From Paenilisteria portnoyi (lineage in GTDB: Bacteria; Bacillota; Bacilli; Lactobacillales; Listeriaceae): a stretch of 64,000 nt of DNA. The position numbers were made by a program, and so were the translations under genes. Below, piece by piece: positions 56,101 through 64,000 of this stretch. Location of the stretch: assembly GCF_014322795.1 (NCBI RefSeq), contig NZ_JAASTT010000014.1:23551-87550 (forward strand), in the 5' to 3' direction. Under the pieces are notes generated by a model, which saw only the letters and a list, made by a program, of their open reading frames with translations, was not told the DNA's origin and did no database searches. Positions within the stretch are counted from its first letter, which is position 1. Each line of letters starts with the position of its first letter.

Positions 56101-56988
56101 TTACTTTTTAATAATTTCATCCACACCTACTGAAGTCCCAACAGAGTCTCCTATTGCTTGACCACTTGTAACGTCAATAGTATTACCATTAACAATTACT
56201 GAATATGCGCCTGGTGGCAATCCTTCTGCATTCTTAAGTTCATTAATTATTGAATTCACTTTATCGATATCTGCCTTCTTATCTTTAGTATAGAGTGAAA
56301 TGACAATCCCAACTAAGGTTTCAGGATTTTTTTCTTTTTCAAACAAATTTCTTAACGACTCTTTATTAATGTTTTTATTAGAAATGTATAAATTAGAAAT
56401 ACTCGGCGCACCTGATCCCTGCATAGCCAAATAATAGTAGTTAGTAACATACCCCGAATCTCTAGTCTTTTTAACGGCTTCGTCTGTCAATCCGATAAAC
56501 CCGCTCTTTTCAGATGCAGACTTAACAAATTTATCTAAATTTGAAAACTTATCTTCATAAGCCATTGCATAGAGACCTGTTTGAATACTCCCCTCAATGC
56601 TTCCTTCCTCGGATGTAACCGAATCTAATACTTTCTTCTTATTCATATCAATACTCACTATCACCGACGTATTAAATTTCGGCTCATGTTTGGACTCCAA
56701 TATAACAACTGCTGCATTTCTTGCTGGAACAACATTATTTACCACTACATCAGTATGATATTTTTCTTTAAAATAATCCAATGCGTACTTGGAAATAACC
56801 TCTTTATTCTCGGCAACGATATCTTTGGTCTTATCTCCATCAATGAATATAAACCCCTGCCCATTATAATCCTGTACCGCTACTTCTTGCTTTGATGCTA
56901 CATCATCCTTACCTTGTTTATCCATGTTATTACAACCTCCTAAGATTAAACTAATTAATATTCCCGCTACAATCGCACTTTTCTTCAT
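56101..56988 (-). CDS. DUF1672 lipoprotein, TilA-like immunity protein
   Basis: 295 residues. Lipoprotein signal peptide with lipobox LGGC (Cys at about 19), then the DUF1672 features VQDYNGQGFIFIDGDK, VVPARNAAVVILESKHEP, GSIQTGLYAMAYEDKF, GLTDEAVKKTRDSGYVTNYYY. In S. aureus DUF1672 proteins (TilA) sit outside the membrane and neutralise TslA. It lies 27 bp upstream of the TslA-like gene in the same operon. A poly-repeat tail (TSGQAIGDSVGTSVGVDE) follows. Confidence 0.85.
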   Translation of the reverse strand: MKKSAIVAGILISLILGGCNNMDKQGKDDVASKQEVAVQDYNGQGFIFIDGDKTKDIVAENKEVISKYALDYFKEKYHTDVVVNNVVPARNAAVVILESKHEPKFNTSVIVSIDMNKKKVLDSVTSEEGSIEGSIQTGLYAMAYEDKFSNLDKFVKSASEKSGFIGLTDEAVKKTRDSGYVTNYYYLAMQGSGAPSISNLYISNKNINKESLRNLFEKEKNPETLVGIVISLYTKDKKADIDKVNSIINELKNAEGLPPGAYSVIVNGNTIDVTSGQAIGDSVGTSVGVDEIIKK

Positions 56989-57083
56989 TCTTCCACTTCC
57001 TTTTTTATCTTCTTTACAACTTTAACTATAAACAAGTTAAATTTATTTAGCCAGTAATTGTATGTCTACGCTCTTGATTGTTT

Positions 57084-57112
57084 CTCATCCAGCCCATATG
57101 AACTGGATGAGA
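57084..57112. other. Hairpin behind the essC fragment
   Basis: Perfect arms CTCATCCAG / CTGGATGAG around a 10-nt loop, 9 bp after the essC stop. There is no T-run on the minus-strand side, so it is a hairpin but not a clear terminator. Confidence 0.5.
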
Positions 57113-57120
57113 AAACATTA

Positions 57121-59754
57121 TTATTCCTTCAGCAAGGGTAATTTAATTTTTGTCGCTACTCGATCACTGATTAAATATGCTTCTTGAGGATTAAAAATAG
57201 TCGCATGAGTATCTTTACTTGTCACATCAAACATCGACTGTCCGTATGTGCTTCTAAATAATAATACTTGTGATTGGACTTTTAGATACTTAGTTATGAC
57301 GTCATAACGACTATCTAATGCATCAAATAAAGTATTAGAAACAACGTAGACTCCCATAAATGCACCAGTTTTCATAAGTTTTACAACATTATCCCAGTCT
57401 CTATCATCTATTTCATCTACTAAATCAGATGAATCCGCTATAAATATCACAATAGGCTTGAATTTAGTAATAAACTGCTCTGGGCTTAAATCAGGATTTT
57501 CCTGTTGTTCCATCTTGTAGGCTTCTTCTCTCTTAGTCACTATTCCATTCAACTGCTCTAGTAGCTGAACAATACTGTCCTTACCACTAACATACAGCTT
57601 GACCTCTCCTTGCATAACAGAGAATTCACGTTTCTTTGTATCAATAATTCCAATCTCATAGCTATCTTGCCCCAACATGTGTTTCAACATAACACGAATT
57701 GTATTATCCCCATCTTCTTTAGATAAACCAGCAATTACGAAGTTTCCAGCCTTCCTCATATCTATTCCAACTGGGGTCACCTGATTTTTTTCTAGACCCA
57801 AAGGTATCACATTACCAATTTTCTCTATTCCTCGCCATGAAGTAAATTCTTCATAGGTTAACTCCTCAGGTACCATTGGAATTGCTAGTGGTTTTTCACC
57901 AGTCCAACTTGCATCCATTGCTCTACCTTCCTCTTGAATTCCTGAAATAATTTCAAGTACGTCACTACCCTTGTTCGGTAATACCGTCTGGAAAATTGTA
58001 GGATCCTCTACTTTAACCAAACCACGGCCCATCATATCTTCAATTTTCAACGTTGTCCTTCCAACAATACTCTTTGGTTCATTTTCTTCAATCAGATAAA
58101 GCGCTATTTGTGTTTTTATGTTGGCGACAAGTTGAATATTCAAGACATTTTGGCGTCCGCCACTAATCATTAAATAAATACCGACGGAACTACCTTCACG
58201 TGCAATTTGGCTTATCAAAGGTTGGAATCTGTCGTCCAATCCTGCATCTCTTACCGCATCAAAATTATCAATGGTTATCAAGATATTAGGTATTTCTTGC
58301 TGGCTTGCACGTTCATACATTCCGACGTTAGCTACACCAAACTTGCTTAATAGTTTTTTCCTCGTTTTCAACTCCACCAGCATCATATTAATAAATTTCG
58401 TACATTTTTCAAATTCATCAATCGTGATTGTATCCGCAACATGCGGCACTTCTTTTAGCGGTAATAAACCATTTGTACCAAAGTCTAGAAGATACACATG
58501 TAACTGCTCTGGATTATGTTGACGAGCCAAATCCATAATAACACTCTGCAAGAAAGTAGATTTACCATAGCCAGGACTTGAAAATACGGCTACATGTCCA
58601 TCTTTTGTCAAATCTAACGTTAATGGATTTTGAGCTTGCATCTCTGGTTGATCCAGTAACCCAATTGTCGCGCGCAGCGGTTTTTTTGGCTCTTGCCACG
58701 CTTTTTCAAAATCTACTGGATGCAAATCTTGCGCAAATACTTGCTCAGGAAGCGGCGGCAACCACGGACGCGGCAACATCGCGATATTAGCTTCCTCCGT
58801 ATACGCGTGAATATAATCGATCACCGCATCAAGCTCGGACGGCACTTTCGAAATATCCTCTTTATCGCCCAAACCACTTAAATCTTCTGTCAAAATTTCA
58901 TACTGACCGAGATCGTTAATCGCGTAAATCGTCGTGTCTACTTGCTCTTGATCGTCTTTATCCGGCACGTAATCCGCACCACTCCAAGCACTCTGGAACA
59001 ATTCGTAAATCTCGTTATTCCCGACTTGCAAATATGAACGACCGGGTAGCGTGATTTCCGCTGCGTCTGGTGTTTTCAAAATTTCATTGGAATCCGATGC
59101 GTTTTGTACTTTCAGCGCCAGTTTGAATTTCGAGTTCGACCAGATTTGATCATCCACGACGCCGCTTGGTTTTTGCGTGGCGAGAATCAAATGGATACCG
59201 AGCGAACGCCCAATACGCGCCGTTGAAACAAGTTCTTTCATGAATTCCGGCTGCTCACTTTTTAGCTCGGCGAACTCATCGGAAATCAGGAATAAATGCG
59301 GCATCGCTTCTGATGCTTCGCCTAATTTGTATAATTTTTGATATTGGTTAATATGGTTGACATCGTGCTCGCCAAATAGACGTTGACGCTTCTGCAATTC
59401 GGCTTTGATCGAAGCTAGCGCACGCATACTTTGCGCGCCGTCCAAGTTCGTGATCGTACCGAGCAAATGTGGCAAGTTTCGGAACAGATTCGCCATGCCG
59501 CCGCCCTTGTAATCGATCAGCAGGAACGCGACTTCATACGGATGGAAATTCACGGCAAGCGAGATAATGTACGATTGAATAATTTCCGACTTACCAGAAC
59601 CCGTCGTACCCGCGACCAAGCCATGCGGACCATGCGCTTTTTCATGCAAGTTCAGGTTGACAATATCGTCTTTCCCGCGCAAACCAAGTGGAACCGCCAA
59701 GCTCTTATACGTCTCATTTTTCTCCCAACGCGTGCTAATTCCAAGCTCTTCCAC
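57121..59754 (-). CDS. essC: Truncated EssC (ATPase domains only), orphan 3' module
   Basis: 877 residues from GTG 59754, no ribosome site. EssC is normally about 1480 residues with two FHA domains and two membrane helices, all missing here. Visible: ATPase D1 with Walker [10 protein letters not shown] and Walker [10 protein letters not shown]2 with SSPGYGKST and [10 protein letters not shown], and a degenerate D3 ([13 protein letters not shown]). The first residues [12 protein letters not shown] belong to the region just before D1. Upstream lies a frame-shifted bit of EssC. Probably not a working motor, but a variable EssC 3' module left from allele exchange. Confidence 0.8.
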   Translation of the reverse strand: MEELGISTRWEKNETYKSLAVPLGLRGKDDIVNLNLHEKAHGPHGLVAGTTGSGKSEIIQSYIISLAVNFHPYEVAFLLIDYKGGGMANLFRNLPHLLGTITNLDGAQSMRALASIKAELQKRQRLFGEHDVNHINQYQKLYKLGEASEAMPHLFLISDEFAELKSEQPEFMKELVSTARIGRSLGIHLILATQKPSGVVDDQIWSNSKFKLALKVQNASDSNEILKTPDAAEITLPGRSYLQVGNNEIYELFQSAWSGADYVPDKDDQEQVDTTIYAINDLGQYEILTEDLSGLGDKEDISKVPSELDAVIDYIHAYTEEANIAMLPRPWLPPLPEQVFAQDLHPVDFEKAWQEPKKPLRATIGLLDQPEMQAQNPLTLDLTKDGHVAVFSSPGYGKSTFLQSVIMDLARQHNPEQLHVYLLDFGTNGLLPLKEVPHVADTITIDEFEKCTKFINMMLVELKTRKKLLSKFGVANVGMYERASQQEIPNILITIDNFDAVRDAGLDDRFQPLISQIAREGSSVGIYLMISGGRQNVLNIQLVANIKTQIALYLIEENEPKSIVGRTTLKIEDMMGRGLVKVEDPTIFQTVLPNKGSDVLEIISGIQEEGRAMDASWTGEKPLAIPMVPEELTYEEFTSWRGIEKIGNVIPLGLEKNQVTPVGIDMRKAGNFVIAGLSKEDGDNTIRVMLKHMLGQDSYEIGIIDTKKREFSVMQGEVKLYVSGKDSIVQLLEQLNGIVTKREEAYKMEQQENPDLSPEQFITKFKPIVIFIADSSDLVDEIDDRDWDNVVKLMKTGAFMGVYVVSNTLFDALDSRYDVITKYLKVQSQVLLFRSTYGQSMFDVTSKDTHATIFNPQEAYLISDRVATKIKLPLLKE

Positions 59755-59765
59755 GCGGTCGACAC

Positions 59766-59856
59766 CGTACCAAAACGGTTTTCACATGCTCCGGCAAACT
59801 CTGCATCACGTCCTGCACGAACACAAGCGAAACCCCGTACTCACTCAATAAATATC
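59766..59856 (-). pseudogene. essC: essC N-terminal remnant fused by deletion
   Basis: Reads [18 protein letters not shown] then [10 protein letters not shown], a conserved EssC stretch between the membrane helices and D1. It is joined out of frame to the 3' module at about 59766, where roughly 100 codons of a normal essC are missing. On its other side it abuts a terminator. Confidence 0.75.
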
Positions 59857-59860
59857 AAAA

Positions 59861-59890
59861 AAAGTGCTAGAGAAACCCCTAACACTTTAG
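59861..59890. terminator. Terminator of the HNH toxin/immunity unit
   Basis: AAAGTGCTAG / CTAACACTTT, one mismatch, with A-run at 59857-59863 (T-run on the minus strand). It directly abuts the essC fragment. Confidence 0.6.
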
Positions 59891-59909
59891 TTATTCAATA
59901 TTCATCCTC

Positions 59910-59971
59910 ATTCTAAGATTCGATTTAGTTAAGACCTTATAAATTTTGTTCGAAAATGCGTTACCATTCCA
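59910..59971. repeat. 62-bp direct repeat, copy 1
   Basis: Nearly identical to 62551-62613 (one inserted G and one substitution). It begins ATTCTAAGATTCG and includes TTAAGACCTTATAAATTTTG. It lies downstream of the first toxin/immunity cassette. Confidence 0.85.
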
Positions 59972-59980
59972 TCTTTAAAC

Positions 59981-60667
59981 CTATTCAAATCCTATGACAA
60001 TCCATTCGTCTACAATATCCCAAAAATCAGCATTGTACTGGGGTTGCTCATCTACAAACCATACTGTTGCGTTATCATTGCCACAATTATTATAATCTAA
60101 AGCCACATATCCACCCATTCCTGTGCTGAAAAAACCGAATGTAGAATCGAGTTTAATACCTAATGGCGAATCTAATTCCTCTATAATCCCCCATTCATCA
60201 TCCCCAAAAAATGTTATATCCTCGAGCGGGATGAGTCCCATGGCTCTACTTGGAAAATAATAAAAGCCATTATGCAATTTTTCATAGAAATTCTTTATCG
60301 ATATAGGTGTATTTGTCCAAAATTTATTTAATTCAGTATTGTTTACGCTTCGAATAGGCATTTTACCTTCGAAATAATCAATCTCGCCATCGCCAACTTT
60401 GACAGTATACAGTATAGAGTACGTGTCCTCGTAATTTATTAACTCCACATCTACTAAATTATGAGTTAAATACGATATTGTATTTCTTAGTTCCGCAGAG
60501 CTAATGCTATTCCAATAATCAATTGTATTCTTTATTCTAAAGCTCCTGTCACTTTCTTTTAGAATATTATACCATTCATTACTTACCGTATCTTCATTTA
60601 TCTTTGCCATATTCACTATCGAAATGTTTTTTCTATACTTCGATAAAAACTGTATTTTATTTTCCAT
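59981..60667 (-). CDS. SUKH-like immunity protein for the HNH toxin
   Basis: 228 residues from ATG 60667 (GGCGGTGG region upstream), just after the effector stop. The later half has the SMI1/KNR4-like pattern: GFYYFPSRAMGLIPLEDITFFG, DEWGIIEEL, GFFSTGMGGYVALDYNN and ADFWDIVDEWIV. SUKH proteins neutralise nuclease toxins, which fits the HNH domain next door. The fold is inferred from sequence pattern. Confidence 0.7.
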   Translation of the reverse strand: MENKIQFLSKYRKNISIVNMAKINEDTVSNEWYNILKESDRSFRIKNTIDYWNSISSAELRNTISYLTHNLVDVELINYEDTYSILYTVKVGDGEIDYFEGKMPIRSVNNTELNKFWTNTPISIKNFYEKLHNGFYYFPSRAMGLIPLEDITFFGDDEWGIIEELDSPLGIKLDSTFGFFSTGMGGYVALDYNNCGNDNATVWFVDEQPQYNADFWDIVDEWIVIGFE

Positions 60668-60668
60668 C

Positions 60669-62384
60669 TTAGAAACCACCGCCTTTATTTAATTCATCAA
60701 TTAATCTTTGTAACTTTTTCTCGAGTTCGCTTTCTTTAAGCATCATTTCACTTCTAAACTCTGGGTTTACTTCTACTCCTTCTTTCTTATAAATAGTCCA
60801 ATCAGAATACGATTTTGGCCCTTTAGATTTATTAGCAGTTTCGCTTAAGCCTATAAAATTTTCTTCATAGTTTAATACTGATATTTGCTGTTCTTTAGTA
60901 AGCTTATCGAAACCTTCCATTTTCGTAATACTATCCATCGATACTATATGATCTGCATGTAGTGTTCCATCGATTGTTTTACCTGGCAAGGCAGGATCAG
61001 CAGTTCCAAGAAGGTCATCCAAATTTTCATTAACTTGCTTTTGAATTTTTCTAGAGGGAGTTTTAGATCTTAGTTTATTATATTCTTGATCTGAGATTCG
61101 ACGATCACCATACCTTGGCCCGGTGGTTACATCATCTAGCTTTTCTCTTACATCATCTAAGCCCTTACTGACAATTTTATTTACTCCAGTCGACGCTTCA
61201 TCTGCATTCCTTACAAAACCAGTTCCGATATCTCCAAATCCCTCAGCAACCAAACGCTCGCCGCCAAAGTTCAAATTCCGCATATTATCCCCGAAATTCG
61301 CCGTCATTTTCTTAACGGTGGTCAAGCCTTCCTGCGCCGTATTCTTCACGGTACTCGCCACATCACTTATAACCCTCGGTGCATTCCGAATCCGCTCGGC
61401 ACTCTCACGCAATGCCTGTCTTCCCATCGCATCCACATGAGACACTCCTTGCTTTGCCGTCTGCCGCAGTGTCAACTTACTACCAACTTGCGCAGCGTCC
61501 AACGCCACTCCACCAGCCTTCGTCGCCGTACTAAACGCTCGGATTCCTTTCACGCCTGGAATAATGTCCAACAACGCAAACGCCCCTCGTGTCGCGCGCT
61601 CGGTCCCGTCCATTTCGCGCCCAGTCATCCAGTCTTTTCCGGTCGCGGCGCTAGACAATTCCAGTGTACCATATGCTATGCCAAGTGCCAAACCTGCGGG
61701 TGGGCACACAATGCTCACGCCGATAATCACAATTGCTGCTCCGATATCACGCCATAATTCGAGATTCTGCTGGCCATCTCGAATCGAATCATACTCAAAC
61801 GCGCGCGAACTCGATACCGCCGATTGATATTGCTCGTATGTAAACTCCTGATCCGGATTCTGTTTACTATACTCCGCAAATTGGGCTTTTAGATTGTCCG
61901 CAAAAAAGTTATCCCCTGCCGTGATGTCGCTTAGCTTAATCTTGTCTTTTGGCACGGTTGTCGTTGTTGCGCCATAACCGCCGTAATCGTATCCGCCTGT
62001 TGTTATAATCGTCGTCGCGCCAATCGTGTTCTTCGTCTCGTAATTATCAATCGACAAAGCTTCCATCTTCTCGACGAACTTATCAATGTCCTTATAAAAC
62101 GGCTCGTCAATCACGCGTTCCACCATATTTCCGGCATCCCCTGCGTAATCATGCAATACTTCTATTTTCTCGAACAAGGTTTGATACTTGCTCTCCATAT
62201 CTGTAAAAGAAAACGAAATCACGCCATCTGGGTCATCTTTTCGAATATCGTTTTGAATATCCTCAAAATTAGCGTTGATTTTCTTCAAATAATCCGTCAC
62301 GCCTTTTCCCCAGCCTAGTCCAATGAGCGTCCCAGTAGCATCTTTGGACTTGCCCCAGTCGTTTTCTTTATACTTAACATCCAT
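60669..62384 (-). CDS. Type VII secretion HNH-nuclease toxin
   Basis: 571 residues, ATG 62384 behind GGGGGATG. N-terminal helical targeting part (NANFEDIQNDI..., residues 30-115), a hydrophobic pre-toxin (PT-TG type) segment DWMTGREMDGTERATRGAFALLDIIPGVKGI (about 250-290), then a helical linker, and a C-terminal HNH nuclease with LHADHIVSM (His476-Ile480) followed by LNYEENFIGLSETANKSKG. Probably degrades nucleic acids in target cells. The linker around GRQALRESAERIRN is shared with the second, partial effector. Confidence 0.85.
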   Translation of the reverse strand: MDVKYKENDWGKSKDATGTLIGLGWGKGVTDYLKKINANFEDIQNDIRKDDPDGVISFSFTDMESKYQTLFEKIEVLHDYAGDAGNMVERVIDEPFYKDIDKFVEKMEALSIDNYETKNTIGATTIITTGGYDYGGYGATTTTVPKDKIKLSDITAGDNFFADNLKAQFAEYSKQNPDQEFTYEQYQSAVSSSRAFEYDSIRDGQQNLELWRDIGAAIVIIGVSIVCPPAGLALGIAYGTLELSSAATGKDWMTGREMDGTERATRGAFALLDIIPGVKGIRAFSTATKAGGVALDAAQVGSKLTLRQTAKQGVSHVDAMGRQALRESAERIRNAPRVISDVASTVKNTAQEGLTTVKKMTANFGDNMRNLNFGGERLVAEGFGDIGTGFVRNADEASTGVNKIVSKGLDDVREKLDDVTTGPRYGDRRISDQEYNKLRSKTPSRKIQKQVNENLDDLLGTADPALPGKTIDGTLHADHIVSMDSITKMEGFDKLTKEQQISVLNYEENFIGLSETANKSKGPKSYSDWTIYKKEGVEVNPEFRSEMMLKESELEKKLQRLIDELNKGGGF

Positions 62385-62550
62385 CTGCCATCCCCCTTTT
62401 TACTCTGGTACGTCTAGCTTGGTATAAAATTCGTAACGCAGAGAAGCCCATCTGAAAAGATGAGCTCAGTAGTGCATTATTTTGGATTTCACACTGAACG
62501 AGGCGCTAACTTAATCTGCACAGTCCTCATTTCACAGTATCACATACTAA

Positions 62551-62613
62551 ATTCTAAGATTCGGATTTAGTTAAGACCTTATAAATTTTGTTCGAAAATG
62601 GGTTACCATTCCA
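62551..62613. repeat. 63-bp direct repeat, copy 2
   Basis: Matches 59910-59971. It follows the small gene at 62618, the end of the second toxin cassette, in the same relative place as copy 1. No gene is seen in 62385-62617 otherwise; the HNH toxin promoter is probably in it. Confidence 0.85.
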
Positions 62614-62617
62614 CTCA

Positions 62618-62827
62618 CTATTTCTTAGCTTCTATTATAGAATTTACACCTGTAAAGATAATATCTCTCAACACTTCATTATTATCTTTATAATTTTTTT
62701 CAATCCTAATCTTATCAAAAACTTGTTTTATTGTACCATCAAGCAATACGGTTAATCCTTCAATTTCTTCCTCTGTTCCTTGTTTTTTGTAGCTCTCATT
62801 TAAAATAGTAAGCATATCATTACTCAT
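62618..62827 (-). CDS. Small helical protein of unknown function
   Basis: 69 residues from ATG 62827, which starts right at the stop of the upstream gene, with GGAGGG upstream. Helical, with NNEVLRDIIFTGVNSIIEAKK at the end. Not recognised. Last gene of the second toxin cassette; may be a second immunity gene. Confidence 0.6.
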   Translation of the reverse strand: MSNDMLTILNESYKKQGTEEEIEGLTVLLDGTIKQVFDKIRIEKNYKDNNEVLRDIIFTGVNSIIEAKK

Positions 62828-63346
62828 TTATTTACCCTCCTTAAATTTGTCTACCTCTAATTTGTATTCTTCTGATATTAAATTCTTATCACCTAAAATC
62901 CAATATCTTTCTTTTTTAGGGATATACTCAGTAAAATCTCCATAACTACTCTTCCAGCCTGTAGGGGTATAACTCTCGAATGGTAATGACTCAGGATAAG
63001 AGGATACAAATATTTTCTTATCGAAATCTATATAGAGTGACGCCTGCAGCGCTAAAACTGTATCTTCATACTGCTTATTTACCAAAAGATTTTGTAATTC
63101 ATCAGAGTCCACCTGATTTTTTTCATAAGCAAACGCATACTCTTCAATAGTTGTTTCATCAATCACATGTATCTTATTTCTAAATCCTAAGGCAAAATTC
63201 ATATCAAAATCATATCCATTTTTTAAATATGCCTCACTATACTTATCGATGTCTAGTATCCATGTATCCCTATCTGTTATATACCATTTGAAAATTTTTT
63301 TATACACAACACCCACAATAATGTTCTCAGCGTATTTAGGTTTCAA
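62828..63346 (-). CDS. Putative immunity protein of the second cassette
   Basis: 172 residues from TTG 63346 (AAAGGAGG 7 nt upstream). Soluble, mixed alpha/beta. No family recognised. It lies 20 bp behind the C-terminal end of the partial effector, in the immunity position. Confidence 0.55.
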   Translation of the reverse strand: MKPKYAENIIVGVVYKKIFKWYITDRDTWILDIDKYSEAYLKNGYDFDMNFALGFRNKIHVIDETTIEEYAFAYEKNQVDSDELQNLLVNKQYEDTVLALQASLYIDFDKKIFVSSYPESLPFESYTPTGWKSSYGDFTEYIPKKERYWILGDKNLISEEYKLEVDKFKEGK

Positions 63347-63365
63347 TGTGCTACCTCCTTTCGTT

Positions 63366-64000
63366 TTACTCTATTATTCTTGCAGAATGGGCATTTTCTT
63401 CAATCCATTCACCCCAAGGTGCTGGAAACTCATAGCTTACCCCAGGAGTTGTAGGATCAACAAGTTTCGGAGCCATCCCTCCTTGATTTTTAGGATTCTC
63501 AGAATACTTGTATTGATCAATCTTAGTTTCCTGCGCTAAGTCATCTAATTCCTTTGGAACCTTGAATTCTATTATTTCTCCACCTGGACGTTTGGTATCC
63601 CTAAAATAAATAGCATGTTCTTTATAGTATGCACTAAGATTAAGGTCTGCATCATGGTTAGGTATTCGGATAGTCCCATCGTCATTCAATTGTATTCTGT
63701 GCTGACTTGTTTTTGTGCCTTCTCCCCCACCTTGCACCCGGTAATAAGAAACCGAATCCTCCGCTTCTTTTCCAATCTTAGAGACAACAGGTTGCACATC
63801 TTCAATTACATCGTCTGTGAATACAAATCCATCAGCTACTACTCGAGGTTGTCCGAAATTTTTTATTGTATTTCCGGCATTCTTAACAGTAGTCAAGCCT
63901 TCCTGCGCGGTATTCTTCACGGTACTCGCCACATCACTTATAACCCGCGGCACATTCCGAATCCGCTCTGCACTCTCACGCAATGCTTGTTTTCCCATCG
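63366..64000 (-). CDS. Type VII effector C-terminal part with unrecognised toxin domain, cut by window edge
   Basis: About 211 residues visible; the frame is open to the window edge. The first 30 (GKQALRESAERIRNVPRVIS...) match the linker of the HNH toxin almost exactly. From about residue 70 the tip is different: VSYYRVQGGGEG, SQHRIQLNDDGTIRIP, HAIYFRDTKRPGGEIIEFKVPKEL, GGMAPKLVDPTTPG, EFPAPWGEWIEENAHSARII. The YYR start and later acidic residues could suggest an ADP-ribosyltransferase-like fold, but this is a guess; the active residues cannot be named. Confidence 0.7.
   Translation of the reverse strand, partial: MGKQALRESAERIRNVPRVISDVASTVKNTAQEGLTTVKNAGNTIKNFGQPRVVADGFVFTDDVIEDVQPVVSKIGKEAEDSVSYYRVQGGGEGTKTSQHRIQLNDDGTIRIPNHDADLNLSAYYKEHAIYFRDTKRPGGEIIEFKVPKELDDLAQETKIDQYKYSENPKNQGGMAPKLVDPTTPGVSYEFPAPWGEWIEENAHSARIIE

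Noticed and set aside
57084..57112. Hairpin after the essC module as a terminator
   Set aside because: The stem is perfect but there is no T-run after it on the minus strand, so I list it only as a hairpin.

Overview
The window looks like a chromosomal segment of a Listeria-type Firmicute, probably one of the species outside the L. monocytogenes group. The evidence is Shine-Dalgarno sites with many TTG/GTG starts, LiaFSR, KtrC, the ykuJ-ykuL-ccpC-dapH-dapL block, ptsHI, dltX-dltABCD, a glmS ribozyme, WxL surface proteins and a type VII (Ess) secretion accessory region. No rRNA, tRNA, CRISPR array or intact insertion sequence was found. The species call is inference from gene content and order.

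Region by region. 1-2.5 kb holds a cut-off secreted M60-like metallopeptidase and a decayed chimera of a membrane protein and a GH38 alpha-mannosidase. 2.5-7.6 kb has nanE, an LCP cell-wall ligase and two WxL surface proteins. 7.8-16.5 kb (all minus strand) has a DUF389 protein, two FUSC-like half proteins, ktrC, liaFSR, a CvfB-like S1 protein, cutC and crr. 16.6-27.6 kb has mscS, the lysine/diaminopimelate genes dapH, dapL and patA, ccpC, a CBS protein, ykuJ, a small gene behind a Fur box, ykyB, a beta-hydroxyacid dehydrogenase and ptsHI. 27.9-32.3 kb has a YkvS-like protein, a crtN/crtI-like desaturase convergent with a CruF/DUF422-like protein, a CPBP protease-like protein and rpiA. 32.7-39.3 kb is dltXABCD and glmS with its ribozyme. 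39.5-41.6 kb has a very small LPXTG protein and three hypotheticals. 41.6-47.1 kb is a visibly GC-richer ascorbate-type PTS/split-transketolase operon with a cre site.

47.3-64 kb is AT-rich accessory DNA, all on the minus strand, and reads as a type VII secretion toxin/immunity island without the core secretion genes. From its upstream end it holds: a partial effector with an unrecognised toxin tip and two small genes; an HNH-nuclease effector with a SUKH-like immunity protein; an essC fragment fused by deletion to an essC 3' module; a DUF1672 lipoprotein with a reverse-order lipase effector (TilA/TslA-like); an EsaE-like chaperone, a small helical partner and a 557-residue effector; and a tail of putative immunity and membrane proteins. 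A 62-63 bp direct repeat lies downstream of each of the two upstream toxin cassettes, and the two effectors share an almost identical ~109 bp stretch ahead of different C-termini. This points to cassette exchange by homologous recombination.

The most notable non-coding features are two inverted copies of a ~190 bp hairpin element whose stem differences compensate each other, a separate ~257 bp element bounded by 15 bp inverted repeats, and the glmS ribozyme.
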